DNA of 64,000 nucleotides, taken from NCBI GenBank assembly GCA_033762735.1, contig JANRLJ010000197.1, forward strand, positions 1 to 64,000, in the 5' to 3' direction. Shown here piece by piece: positions 17,280 to 25,798 of the stretch. The position numbers and the translations under genes were made by a program. Numbering within the stretch: the first letter of the stretch is position 1; each line of letters opens with the position of its first letter. The DNA is from JANRLJ01 sp033762735. GTDB lineage: Bacteria; Chloroflexota; Anaerolineae; Aggregatilineales; Phototrophicaceae. The notes beneath the pieces were generated by a model. That model did no database searches. It saw only the letters and a program-made list of their open reading frames with translations, and was not told the origin of the DNA.

Positions 17280-19027
17280 CAGTCCTTCTCCGAGGGTTCG
17301 CCTGTGTCGGCGGCCTGCTGCAAAAACTCGCGCAGGGTTTGCTGATCCTGCTGCACCGCGTCCAGCAGGCGTTCGGCCTGTTCGACGGTCATCCGTCCCT
17401 GAGTCTGTGGAATGGGAGTAAGCGCTGCAATTCCGTCTTCGCCCGTGCTGCCATCAATCGGGTCAGCCGTCAGATCGGGCGTACCTTCAGCGGGCGGCGG
17501 GGTGGGCGTGGGGCCATCGAAGCCGCCGGGTTGATTGGTCGGCGTGACGGTCGGGTCGGTGTCATCGGGTTCCGGCTCGGTCTGCTGCTCAATGGCTGTC
17601 GGCGTCACGCGGTTCAGATAGAGCAGCGAGAGTTCGAGGTTGTAACGGGCATCCGCATCGTCAGGGTTTATCAGAAGTGCCCGTCGATAGGCTTCGTAGG
17701 CACGGCCATAATCGGCCTGACCGAAATAGACATTTCCCAGGTTGTAATAGGCCTGCGCTGTCAGTGACTCATGCCCGGCGCGGATGGCCTGTTCCAGCGC
17801 GGCTTCCGCCTGTTCCACTGACCCCGTGCCAAGATAGGCACGAGCAGCGTTGTAATAGGCTTCTGGTTGGTCAGGCGCGGCGACCTGTGCAGCCTGATAA
17901 GCATCCAGCGCGGCTTCATAGCGTTCACCTTGCAGCGCGGCGTTCCCCGTGTTGTTGCGCTCTGCCACGTCCACGCCGCAGCTTACGAGGGTCAGCAGCA
18001 GGGCGAAGCTGAGTACGTCGAAACTGATCTTTCTGCCGCGTGTCTCCGGCAGGAAAATATCGACCGTGAGCAGCAGCAGGGCGGCTGCCGCGAAAATGCC
18101 GAAGCGCTCAACCCGGCGGGTGATGCGCTGGTTTTGCAGCGTACCGCGTTCAGTGCTGTCGATGGCGTTCAGCACGTCCACGACTTCGATTCCGCCTTCG
18201 CTGGCGCGGCGGTAAATCCCCCCGGCCGCCTCGGCCATCTGCTGCAAAATCGGTTCTTCCAGCCGGGTCAGAATCAGGTTGCCGGCGCGGTCAGCTTTGA
18301 AATCGATTACGCTGCCCGTTTCATCCCGCAGCGGAATCGGTGCGCCTTCCTCGCTGCCATAACCGATGATGTGCAGCGTGATTCCCAGTTCGCTGGCGGC
18401 CTGCGCCGCTGCCAGTGGATCGCCTTCATGATCTTCACCATCGCTCAGAAGCACGATGATTTTAGGGGCGGTCGAGCGCGGATCAAAGGTGTCCATCGCC
18501 AGCCGCAGCGCTTCCTCGCTGGCGGTTCCCTGCCGCGTGGTCGAATTGGTGCTGACGGCGTCCAGAAATGTCACTGCCGCCGTTGTATCAACCGTCAGCG
18601 GGAACTGCACAAAGGCGCTGCCGGCGAACAGAATCAGCCCGACTTCATCTTCGGCGGCGGCTTCAAACAGGCGGCGAGCATCAAACTTCGCGCGCTCGAT
18701 TCGGCTGGGCTGTACATCTTCTGCGTCCATGCTGGCGCTGACGTCCATCACGATTAGCAGCGAAATGCCCTGTGCCTGCACCGCTTCGGTTTCGATGCCC
18801 CATCGCGGCTGTGCCAGCGCGACAATGACGGCGGCAACCGTGCCCAGCCAGCAGGCCGATTTCAACCAGCGCCGCTGTGATGAGATTGTTACGGCGAGTT
18901 CAGCGACCAGTGCTTGATCGCCGATGCGGCGCAGATTCGTTTCCCGCGCCCAGGTACGCCACGCGAAAAACAGCATCCATAACGGAAGCAGCAGCAGTAA
19001 CCAGAGGACGGCGGGGTTAGCAAACAT
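17276..19027 (-). CDS. VWA-TPR membrane fusion protein (BatB-BatC-like)
   Basis: 583 residues. Two N-terminal helices (about 7-23, 58-73) precede a von Willebrand factor A domain with an intact MIDAS start, DVSAS (Asp95, Ser97, Ser99), and LLSDGEDHEGD (194-203). Two further helices (311-327, 337-350) lead to TPR repeats (about 360-480), a Thr/Pro-rich linker and a C-terminal helical segment. In Bacteroides BatB (VWA) and BatC (TPR) are separate genes; here they are joined. The second junction helix ends LVSCG, which looks like a lipobox kept from a once separate lipoprotein. It overlaps the BatD-like gene by 4 bases. Likely a membrane-anchored, metal-dependent interaction protein. Confidence 0.88.
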   Translation of the reverse strand: MFANPAVLWLLLLLPLWMLFFAWRTWARETNLRRIGDQALVAELAVTISSQRRWLKSACWLGTVAAVIVALAQPRWGIETEAVQAQGISLLIVMDVSASMDAEDVQPSRIERAKFDARRLFEAAAEDEVGLILFAGSAFVQFPLTVDTTAAVTFLDAVSTNSTTRQGTASEEALRLAMDTFDPRSTAPKIIVLLSDGEDHEGDPLAAAQAASELGITLHIIGYGSEEGAPIPLRDETGSVIDFKADRAGNLILTRLEEPILQQMAEAAGGIYRRASEGGIEVVDVLNAIDSTERGTLQNQRITRRVERFGIFAAAALLLLTVDIFLPETRGRKISFDVLSFALLLTLVSCGVDVAERNNTGNAALQGERYEAALDAYQAAQVAAPDQPEAYYNAARAYLGTGSVEQAEAALEQAIRAGHESLTAQAYYNLGNVYFGQADYGRAYEAYRRALLINPDDADARYNLELSLLYLNRVTPTAIEQQTEPEPDDTDPTVTPTNQPGGFDGPTPTPPPAEGTPDLTADPIDGSTGEDGIAALTPIPQTQGRMTVEQAERLLDAVQQDQQTLREFLQQAADTGEPSEKDW

Positions 19028-19038
19028 CAGCGCGGCAT

Positions 19039-20055
19039 TCAGGGGAGTGTCTGGAACACGGTGCGACGCAAAAAACGTTCATAGAGCAGCAGCATGAAGG
19101 CAGGCAGCAGGAGCCAGGCCGCCTGATCGTTCCAGCGTACCAGGATGCGCCGTTCGACCGGAGAGCGTTCGAGCGTGTTGATTTCGGCATAAACCGCCTC
19201 CAGACTGGCGCGATCTTCCGCCCGGAAGTAACGCCCGTTCCCCGCTTCAGCGATGGCTTGCAGGGCGGTTTCGTCAAGCTGGCTTTCAAAGGTGACGAGG
19301 TTGCCGTTCTCGTCGGGAATCTCGACCAGTCCCGTTCGACCAATCCCGACCGTATAAACGCGCATATTCAGGACAGCGGCGGCGGTCGCGGCTTCGAGCG
19401 GGTCTAGCCCTGCGTTGTTGTCGCCGTCCGTCAGCAGAATAATCAGCTTGCTTGGTGTGCTGCTTTCACGCAGCATATTGGCCGCTGATGCGATTCCCAG
19501 TCCAACCGCCGTCCCGTCAAGCAGTGCCGTTGACCCGTCCGTCGTCTGTACATCAGCCACAAGCTGCACTTCATTCAGCAGTTGGCGCAGCACGTCATAG
19601 TCCAGCGTGAGCGGCGCCTGATGATAGGAATTGCGGGCGAAGACGACGAGGCCGATACGGTCGAATTGCCGCCCGGTGATGAAGTCGCCAATGACGGCTT
19701 TGGCGGTTTCCAGCCGATTCTGGGGCGCGAAGTCCAGGGCGGCCATGCTGTTGGAGATGTCCAGCACCAGCACAATATCCAGCCCACTCCCGCGCACAAT
19801 CTCCTGTGCCTGCCCGCTCTGGGGTCGGGCGAGGGCGATGACCAGCAGCATCCACGCGCCCCAGCGCAGTCCATCGGGCAGCCAGCGCAGCCGTGTACGC
19901 CATCCGGCGGGAAGCCCACGCATCAGCCGCACGTCCGAGTAGCGCAGGGCGGCAGTCGTCCGCGGACGAAAACGACGCAAGCGCGGCTGATAGTAGATGA
20001 CGAAGGGAATCAGCAGTGCCAGAAGCAGCAGCGGATAGGCAAACCGGAATTCCAT
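19039..20055 (-). CDS. VWA-domain membrane protein (BatA-like)
   Basis: 338 residues. An N-terminal helix (5-21) and a second helix (66-77) are typical of the BatA N-terminus. The VWA domain begins near 90 with MIDAS DISNS (Asp99, Ser101, Ser103) and has LLTDGDNNAG. A closing helix lies near 313-330. The MIDAS residues needed for Mg binding are all present. It starts 2 bases after the DUF4381-like gene and sits 11 bases before the VWA-TPR gene. Probably heteromeric with the VWA-TPR protein, as in other Bat systems. Confidence 0.88.
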   Translation of the reverse strand: MEFRFAYPLLLLALLIPFVIYYQPRLRRFRPRTTAALRYSDVRLMRGLPAGWRTRLRWLPDGLRWGAWMLLVIALARPQSGQAQEIVRGSGLDIVLVLDISNSMAALDFAPQNRLETAKAVIGDFITGRQFDRIGLVVFARNSYHQAPLTLDYDVLRQLLNEVQLVADVQTTDGSTALLDGTAVGLGIASAANMLRESSTPSKLIILLTDGDNNAGLDPLEAATAAAVLNMRVYTVGIGRTGLVEIPDENGNLVTFESQLDETALQAIAEAGNGRYFRAEDRASLEAVYAEINTLERSPVERRILVRWNDQAAWLLLPAFMLLLYERFLRRTVFQTLP

Positions 20056-20057
20056 CG

Positions 20058-21050
20058 TCAGGCTGCGCTTTCCTGGCTCAAACGCTGTTGTGTGGCGGGT
20101 TCGAGGCTTTCAAGCCACTGCTGGGCGGCGTTGATGACGCGACCGGCGGCGGTACGCTGTGGGCGCAGATTAGCAAATTTGACGAGATCGGTCTGATCGA
20201 GCAGGGCGGCCAGTTGGTTCAGGCTGGCCTCGTTCAACACTCGTTGTGTTCGCAGCGCGTTTATGACTTCGGGCGTCGTCCATTCACGGGTGGTGAGGTC
20301 AAACCGGGCGGCGAGGACATCACGCAGAATATCGGCGACTTCGGCAAAGACGACCGAGGGCGGATGTCCTTCAGCCGCAAGGGCTGTCAACCCCTGCTGT
20401 GCAATCTCAATGGGGGAAAATCCGGCTGGCACGAATGCGCGGCGTGTCTGCCATTGTTGCCAGCGCTGCCAGCCTGCATAGCCAAAGACAAGCATCCCGC
20501 CGCCGAGCGCCAGAAACGCCCACAGCGGCAGGTAGAAAAAACCGATCTGCGGTTTGAAATCGCGCAGGGTGGTGTCACCGGGGATGAGGATGCTTTCGAC
20601 ATTCAGGGTAAAGGGGCGAACGGCTAAACGGTAGATCGTTGAGTCGCCCATGACGCGATAGCCGAAGAACAGATTGGGCGTAACGTGCTCTCCAGGACGC
20701 CACGCCCGAACGATCATCCGCTGCCGCTGCACACGGCGGTCATCCACCAGCACTTCGCTTTCCGTCGGCTGCATGTCGTGAATGCTCAGTGCTTCCCAGC
20801 TTTCCGGGATGTAGGGCCATTCGACCAGGGTCACATCCGGCGGGGTTTCGATTTGCAGAATCAGCGTGACTGGTTCGCCCACCAGCGGCGATAAGTCCTG
20901 CACGATGAACGATGCACTGATCGCATCCGCAAGGGGTGCAGGCTGCGCCTCTGCGGGCACGGTTGCTTCGGGCGTTTCCTGTGCGACGGTGGGCATCGTG
21001 AACAGAAAGAGGGCTGAGGCCATACCCGCGAAAACCAACAGACGTTTCAT
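20058..21050 (-). CDS. exported DUF4381-like / BatD-related membrane protein
   Basis: 330 residues with a signal peptide (1-23, TMPTVAQ). An extracytoplasmic beta domain (about 45-180) has VGEPVTLILQIETP, similar to the Ig-like modules of BatD. One membrane helix (about 188-207) is followed by a cytoplasmic helical tail (215-330) of DUF4381 type. It lies between DUF58 (4-base overlap) and the BatA-like gene. The operon therefore contains two BatD-like exported proteins, this one lacking the repeated beta modules. Function inferred only from context. Confidence 0.7.
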   Translation of the reverse strand: MKRLLVFAGMASALFLFTMPTVAQETPEATVPAEAQPAPLADAISASFIVQDLSPLVGEPVTLILQIETPPDVTLVEWPYIPESWEALSIHDMQPTESEVLVDDRRVQRQRMIVRAWRPGEHVTPNLFFGYRVMGDSTIYRLAVRPFTLNVESILIPGDTTLRDFKPQIGFFYLPLWAFLALGGGMLVFGYAGWQRWQQWQTRRAFVPAGFSPIEIAQQGLTALAAEGHPPSVVFAEVADILRDVLAARFDLTTREWTTPEVINALRTQRVLNEASLNQLAALLDQTDLVKFANLRPQRTAAGRVINAAQQWLESLEPATQQRLSQESAA

Positions 21051-21949
21051 CGGCTCAGCTGACGTTCCCGCCGACGGAAAAAGGCCGTGAGTGCCTTCAC
21101 ATAATCATCATCGACGGACAGATCAATCCGGTCAGCGCGGGCTTTGGCGAGCACACTATCGCGCAACTGCTGAAAGCGCACGGTCTGCCGGGCAAAGCGC
21201 TGCTGCCAGGCCTGCGAACTGGTATCCACCCAGTGTTCCGCGCCTGTCTCCGCATCCTTCAGGCCGACCAGTCCAACGGAAGGCCAGGCCTTTTCGCGTG
21301 GGTCGCTCAGCACAATGGCGATCACATCGTGCCTGCGACCCAGCACCAGCAGTTCACGGGCATATTCCTGCGGCGCGGCCAGAAAATCGGACATCAGGAA
21401 GATGATCGCACGCTGCTTGAGCAGTCGATTGAGCGACTGCAATGCCGCAGGCAGGTTGGTTGTGCTCCTGGCAGGGTGTGCTGCCAGTAGTTCGCCGATC
21501 ACGCGCAGCACGTGATTGCGCCCTTTGCGCGGCGGGATAAAGCGCTCGACCTGATCGCTGAAAACCATCACGCCCACCTTGTCGTTGTTACGGGCGGCGG
21601 CTAGCGCCAGCACCGCCCCCACTTCGGCGGCCAGATCGCACTTGTGCTGCTTCACCGTCCCGAACAGGCACGATGCGCTGCTGTCCAGCACCAGCACGAC
21701 GGTCAGCTCGCGTTCCTCCGCATAATTCTTGACATAGGCTTCGTCGTTTCGTGCAGTCACGTTCCAGTCAATATCGCGCACCGAGTCACCCGGTTGATAG
21801 GGGCGGACGCTCTCAAAGGCCAGACCGCGCCCTTTGAAAACCGAGTGATACGCGCCTGCGAATGACGCATCCACCAGCTTGCGGGTGCGCAGTTCAATCT
21901 GCCGGATGCGCTGCATCGTCTCTGGCGATACGAGCGAAGGTGACATCAA
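21047..21949 (-). CDS. DUF58 domain protein
   Basis: 300 residues, entirely soluble. The family signature is RPYQPGDSVRDIDWNVTAR (about 51-69). A VWA-like fold follows with VLVLDSSAS (MIDAS-like DSSAS) and FLMSDFLA. DUF58 proteins are nearly always encoded next to MoxR ATPases, as here (4-base overlap with moxR on one side and with the DUF4381-like gene on the other), and are thought to be adaptor partners of MoxR. Length is normal for the family. Confidence 0.92.
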   Translation of the reverse strand: MMSPSLVSPETMQRIRQIELRTRKLVDASFAGAYHSVFKGRGLAFESVRPYQPGDSVRDIDWNVTARNDEAYVKNYAEERELTVVLVLDSSASCLFGTVKQHKCDLAAEVGAVLALAAARNNDKVGVMVFSDQVERFIPPRKGRNHVLRVIGELLAAHPARSTTNLPAALQSLNRLLKQRAIIFLMSDFLAAPQEYARELLVLGRRHDVIAIVLSDPREKAWPSVGLVGLKDAETGAEHWVDTSSQAWQQRFARQTVRFQQLRDSVLAKARADRIDLSVDDDYVKALTAFFRRRERQLSR

Positions 21950-22938
21950 GGCACCTCGACCCGGTTGAGAATCTGCTGGACGATCTGTGCCGAGGTGATT
22001 TCCTCCGCTTCTGCTTCAAACGTGACCACCACGCGATGCCGCAGCACATCCAGCGCGACCTGTTTTACATCATCGGGGGTCACATAACCCCGTCCCCGCA
22101 GAAAGGCATGGGCACGGGCGGCCTTGACCATAAACAGTGTGGCGCGTGGGGATGCGCCGACCGCAATCAGCGGGCGAATATTTTTGAAGCCGTTGGAGGC
22201 AGGTTCGCGGGTGGCGAATACGATGTCCAGCACGTAGTCCTTGATGCGGTCATCGACATAGACGGCGTTTACCGCCTGTCGCGCCCGGCGAATGTCTTCT
22301 GCGCCAACAACGGGGCGTGGGGCTTCGGGCGTCTGTGCGGCCATCAGGTCGATGATCTGTCGTTCTTCTGCGCGGCTGGGATAGCTGACGACCACCTTGA
22401 GCATAAAGCGGTCAAGCTGCGCTTCGGGCAGAGGATAGGTGCCTTCCTGCTCGATTGGATTCTGGGTCGCCAGAACCATAAACGGGTCATCCAGCGGGTG
22501 AGTCTGATCGCCAAAGGTGACCTGTCGTTCTTCCATCGCTTCCAGCAGGGCGGACTGCACTTTGGCAGGGGCGCGGTTGATTTCGTCGGCGAGGATGATG
22601 TTGTTGAAGATCGGCCCCGGACGCGGCGTGAACTCGCCGGTGCGTGGATTGTAAATCTGCGTCCCGATTAAGTCTGCCGGGAGCAGGTCGGGCGTGAACT
22701 GGATGCGCTGGAAGCGGGCGTTGATGGTGGCGGCCAGGGTGCGCACGGCCAGTGTCTTCGCCAGACCGGGTAATCCTTCAATGAGCACATGCCCATTGGT
22801 CAGCAGCGCGATCAGCAGGCGGTTGATGAGCGCTTCCTGCCCGACGATCACGCGGCTGGTTTCCGCTACGATTTCACGCACGAAGGCCGACTCGCGCTGG
22901 ATGCGTTCGTTCAACTGCTGGAGCGAACTCATGGACAT
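21946..22938 (-). CDS. MoxR-family AAA+ ATPase
   Basis: 330 residues from ATG 22938; an ATG at 22932 is also possible, with AGGGG upstream of both. Walker A is GLPGLAKT, Walker B ILADEINRAP, sensor 1 LATQNPIEQEGTYPLPEAQLD, and the C-terminal lid carries GASPRATLFM. These are diagnostic for MoxR proteins, chaperone-like ATPases that activate or assemble VWA-protein complexes. It overlaps DUF58 by 4 bases and the upstream membrane gene by 10. The whole cluster (moxR to BatE-like) is one run with no gap over 11 bases. Confidence 0.95.
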   Translation of the reverse strand: MSMSSLQQLNERIQRESAFVREIVAETSRVIVGQEALINRLLIALLTNGHVLIEGLPGLAKTLAVRTLAATINARFQRIQFTPDLLPADLIGTQIYNPRTGEFTPRPGPIFNNIILADEINRAPAKVQSALLEAMEERQVTFGDQTHPLDDPFMVLATQNPIEQEGTYPLPEAQLDRFMLKVVVSYPSRAEERQIIDLMAAQTPEAPRPVVGAEDIRRARQAVNAVYVDDRIKDYVLDIVFATREPASNGFKNIRPLIAVGASPRATLFMVKAARAHAFLRGRGYVTPDDVKQVALDVLRHRVVVTFEAEAEEITSAQIVQQILNRVEVP

Positions 22939-23420
22939 GACCCCTGGCGCGATTCTGCTTCGCCTTCGGGGAAGACGTAAACCCAATCGGCGTCGGCGTT
23001 CTCGCGTTCGTAAATGTCATAATAGCGGGCGGGTTCGCCGCTGCCCGCCCACATCAGATAGCGCACATTGGTTTCAATGCAGAGGGTGTTTTCGTCCCGA
23101 TCAAGCGACGAGGTCGTAAAGCCTAAGCCCGACTGCTGTGTCCCATCATCCGCGACGTTGGAGATCAACTGGACGCGAAACAGCGGATGCTCGTGTTTAT
23201 CCGGTACGTTCCCACTGTGCGAGATGGTAATTTGCCCCTGCTGCGCCAGTATGAACATGGTCAGCGGCAGAAACAGGATGATAAACCAGACGACCAGCAG
23301 CACCCCACAGCCGATGCGTGACAGCGGACTGCGCTTCTTCTGGCGGAAAATATATTCAATTTCGACATTTTCGGTCGTCGGGGTTGTCCCCGCGCCCTTC
23401 GGTTGTCCCTGCTCAGCCAC
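22929..23420 (-). CDS. single-pass membrane protein, unknown function
   Basis: 163 residues. A polar N-terminus with KKRSPLSR is followed by one helix (about 36-59, IGCGVLLVVWFIILFLPLTM) and an extracytoplasmic beta-rich domain of about 100 residues with two Cys. I recognise no family. It lies 3 bases downstream of the nudix gene and overlaps moxR by 10 bases, so it is part of the Bat operon and may be an accessory envelope component. Confidence 0.7.
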   Translation of the reverse strand: MAEQGQPKGAGTTPTTENVEIEYIFRQKKRSPLSRIGCGVLLVVWFIILFLPLTMFILAQQGQITISHSGNVPDKHEHPLFRVQLISNVADDGTQQSGLGFTTSSLDRDENTLCIETNVRYLMWAGSGEPARYYDIYERENADADWVYVFPEGEAESRQGSCP

Positions 23421-23423
23421 CCA

Positions 23424-23939
23424 TTACTCCCCGGCAAAACGCATCTGAATAACATCCTGTGAATCATAGCTGACGTGGACGAACAACGGTGCATCTCCTG
23501 GCTGCATCGCCAGCACACGCGGCAGAATCAACGGCAGGTCTTCGACCATCTCCAGCGTACCGAGCGCGTCGCGCCCAATCCAGTGCAGCGTACCTTCTTC
23601 TTCCCGCGCGACCGTTTCTCGCGAGTCACTGATGCCCGTAAACACGAACAGCACAATCCCGGTCGTCTCGCCCGCGTCGATATTATACACGGCGCACAGA
23701 GTCAGCGTGTGGACATCCAGCCCGGTTTCTTCTTTGATTTCCCGCCTGGCGCTGGTGAGGGGATCTTCGTCGCGCTCGATGTGACCTCCCACGCCATTAT
23801 ACAGATTCGGGAAGACGCGGCGGTGTGGTGCGCGTTTCATCAGCAGGATGTCATCCCCGTTCAGCACGAAACATAGTGTGCGCGGGATCACCAGCCAGCG
23901 ATTCTGTGTAGCATCCGCGCCCTGTCCTTTTGCGCCCAA
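23424..23939 (-). CDS. NUDIX hydrolase
   Basis: 171 residues from a TTG start at 23939. The Nudix box is complete: G-H-I-E-R-D-E, then REIKEETGL, fitting GX5EX7REUXEEXGU. VFPNLYNGVGGHIE before it and LLMKRAPHRR are usual for the MutT-like group. Substrate not predictable; this group includes 8-oxo-dGTP and nucleoside-diphosphate-linked hydrolases. It is the first gene of the minus-strand run leading to moxR, 3 bases from the next gene, although a functional link to the Bat proteins is not evident. A GTG 48 bases downstream is an alternative start. Confidence 0.88.
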   Translation of the reverse strand: MGAKGQGADATQNRWLVIPRTLCFVLNGDDILLMKRAPHRRVFPNLYNGVGGHIERDEDPLTSARREIKEETGLDVHTLTLCAVYNIDAGETTGIVLFVFTGISDSRETVAREEEGTLHWIGRDALGTLEMVEDLPLILPRVLAMQPGDAPLFVHVSYDSQDVIQMRFAGE

Positions 23940-24002
23940 ACCGCCCTCGTTTTTTCTGATCTTCGTGGTCGAATGACCCGTTTAACTCTAGCGCTGTTGC
24001 AA

Positions 24003-24031
24003 TTGTCGCACAAGCGGCTTCGTGCTACTCT
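24003..24031 (+). promoter_or_regulatory. candidate promoter for the ParB/SbnI-like gene
   Basis: TTGTCG (24003-24008), 17-base spacer, TACTCT (24026-24031). Only moderately like consensus; placed in the divergent gap with the nudix gene. Confidence 0.35.
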
Positions 24032-24088
24032 AATCGGACGCGCCTTCACCACAGAAGGCCCCTTCACTAAAGCAGGATGGAAGGAAAA

Positions 24089-24937
24089 ATGCTCCAGCCG
24101 CCACATCTCCAGCCAAGGACGAACGCACCTGCGCCCGATTTACGCATTGTCCCCGTCGACTCCCTGCTCCCTCACGAAACCCACGACGACCAGCGTTCGC
24201 TGCCCCTGATTGAAAATCTGCGTCAGGCGGAGGTGATGATTAACCCGCCGGTTGTCGCCCCCCTTGAAGACACGCACGGCGAAGAACAGTTCGTCATCCT
24301 GGACGGGGCGAACCGCTGTCATACGTTCCGCCATCTGGATTATCCGCATATTCTGGTGCAGGTGGTGGCCTATGACAGCGGCTATGTGGAACTGGATACC
24401 TGGCGGCATGTCGTCAGCCGTTGGAATAAAACTGCGCTGCTGGACGCGCTGCATCAACTGAACGGGGTCGAAATTCACGCCGGGGCAGAGGGACATGCCG
24501 TTGCGCATTTTGTCCTGCCCGATCAGCAGATCATCGCGCTAGGTGCGCCGCTGGAGATTACCCATGAGCGGAACACACTCCTGCGAGATGTGGTGGGTAT
24601 TTATCAGCAGAACGCGGTGCTGAACCGGACAGCGATGCAGGAGCCGGACGAAATCTGGCCGCTTTACCCCGAAGCCGTCGCGCTGGTGATTTTCCCCCAT
24701 TATGAGCCAAGCGATATTCTGGCCGCCGCTCGTCATCATGCCTATCTGCCGCCGGGGGTCAGCCGCCATATCATTCACGGACGGGCGCTGCGCGTGAATT
24801 ATCCAATGGCGCTCCTGCGTGAACAGGAAACCTCACTGGAAAGCAAAAACGCCGCACTGCAAGGCTGGATTCAGGACAAAATCGCACGGCGGCAGGTGCG
24901 CTACTATGCCGAAGCCACGTATCAGTTTGACGAGTAG
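24089..24937 (+). CDS. ParB-N / SbnI-SerK-like protein
   Basis: 282 residues from ATG 24089, with AAGGA just upstream; an ATG at 24077 is the alternative. The N-terminal half is a ParB/sulfiredoxin-type fold: LRIVPVDSLLPHE, PPVVAPLED, then VILDGANRCHTFRHL, where ParB and SbnI/SerK carry their nucleotide-contacting DGxxR motif. It continues VQVVAYDSGYVELDTW, as in SbnI. In SbnI and archaeal SerK this fold phosphorylates free L-serine. No partition-type helix-turn-helix is evident. Followed 9 bases later by the ACT-domain gene. The kinase assignment is inference; it could also be a nucleotide-sensing regulator. Confidence 0.7.
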   Translation: MLQPPHLQPRTNAPAPDLRIVPVDSLLPHETHDDQRSLPLIENLRQAEVMINPPVVAPLEDTHGEEQFVILDGANRCHTFRHLDYPHILVQVVAYDSGYVELDTWRHVVSRWNKTALLDALHQLNGVEIHAGAEGHAVAHFVLPDQQIIALGAPLEITHERNTLLRDVVGIYQQNAVLNRTAMQEPDEIWPLYPEAVALVIFPHYEPSDILAAARHHAYLPPGVSRHIIHGRALRVNYPMALLREQETSLESKNAALQGWIQDKIARRQVRYYAEATYQFDE

Positions 24938-24946
24938 GAGCCGGGG

Positions 24947-25387
24947 ATGAGCCATTCAATAGAAAGCGCACTGGCGGCGGCGACGCTCTACAGCGATGAT
25001 AAGGAGTATGTGCTGGTGAAACTTCACGCCCGTGCGGTGACGGCGGCGGCGGGGGTGCTGGCTGAAATCGCGGAGCCGTTCGGGGCGTTAATCGTGGATA
25101 AGGACGAGGTCAGCCTGATCGTGGAGCGAAACGGTTTTGAGGAATTTGCTAAACGGCTGCCCGATCACACGCTCAGTGACAAGACCTACCGCCTGCTGAC
25201 GCTGGATGTTGAGCTTGGGCTGGAACTGGTCGGTTTTATGGCGCGGGTGAGTGCTGCGCTGGCTGCGGCGGGTGTCAATATTTTTCCGTATGCTGCCTAC
25301 AGCCGCGATCACCTGCTGGTTTCTAGCCATCAGTATGAAACCGCACGGCAAACGCTTGAACAATTAAAATCTTCCGTCTCGTCCTGA
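24947..25387 (+). CDS. tandem ACT-domain protein (COG3602-like)
   Basis: 146 residues with two ACT-type halves. The first (about 20-75) has VLVKLHARAVTAAAGVLAEI and the second (about 83-140) has LTLDVELGLELVGFMARVSAALAAAGVN, followed by FPYAAYSRDHLLV. That second segment is the signature of the COG3602/ACT_7 group of small amino-acid-binding proteins. It has no fused enzyme, so it is probably a free sensor. It lies 9 bases after the ParB/SbnI-like gene, which suggests the pair handles or senses an amino acid such as serine; that is inference. Confidence 0.8.
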   Translation: MSHSIESALAAATLYSDDKEYVLVKLHARAVTAAAGVLAEIAEPFGALIVDKDEVSLIVERNGFEEFAKRLPDHTLSDKTYRLLTLDVELGLELVGFMARVSAALAAAGVNIFPYAAYSRDHLLVSSHQYETARQTLEQLKSSVSS

Positions 25388-25398
25388 GCATCAAGGGA

Positions 25399-25404
25399 TA
25401 TAAT
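25399..25404 (+). promoter_or_regulatory. consensus -10 box 7 bases before a start codon
   Basis: TATAAT ends 7 bases upstream of ATG 25412, so a transcript from it would be leaderless. The -35 region is poor and the resemblance may be chance. Confidence 0.3.
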
Positions 25405-25411
25405 CGCATCT

Positions 25412-25798
25412 ATGGAAATTCATTTGTTTGACAACGGCGACCGGGTGCCGCAGCCGCGCACGAATGTAAAAATCGAAGACCTGAATGTTGTTCCGTATCC
25501 GGATCGGTTTCGGGTATTCGTCGAGGTGAAGGTAACGCCGTTTCAGGAGCGGCCCAATCTGCTGCTGGTGGCGCACGACGAAGACGACCGAATCGTGGGC
25601 GAACTGAACGTGATCGAGACGATGCACGCCAACATGGAATTCACGCTGCATATCCGCAATCGCAAAGAACCAGCGGGGACATACACGCTGACGGTGGAGT
25701 TGTTTTACGACACACGCAATCCGCCGCAGGATCGCCGCATTGAAGCCTTTGCTATCCCGGAAGCGGATGCACCCGCTACGACGCAGGAAGACGAATGA
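25412..25798 (+). CDS. beta-rich protein of unknown function
   Basis: 128 residues, soluble. Alternating strands such as FRVFVEVKVTPF, NLLLVAHDEDD and TYTLTVELFYD suggest a small beta-sandwich. The C-terminus is acidic and flexible (EADAPATTQEDE). No family recognised. It overlaps the JAMM peptidase gene by 4 bases (ATGA), so the two products are probably made together, and it may be a partner or substrate of that peptidase. It does not end in Gly-Gly and does not look ubiquitin-like. Confidence 0.75.
   Translation: MEIHLFDNGDRVPQPRTNVKIEDLNVVPYPDRFRVFVEVKVTPFQERPNLLLVAHDEDDRIVGELNVIETMHANMEFTLHIRNRKEPAGTYTLTVELFYDTRNPPQDRRIEAFAIPEADAPATTQEDE

Noticed and set aside
24089..24937. Chromosome partition ParB / origin region
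   Set aside because: No ParA, no helix-turn-helix, no parS-like palindrome, and no dnaA or gyrB neighbours.
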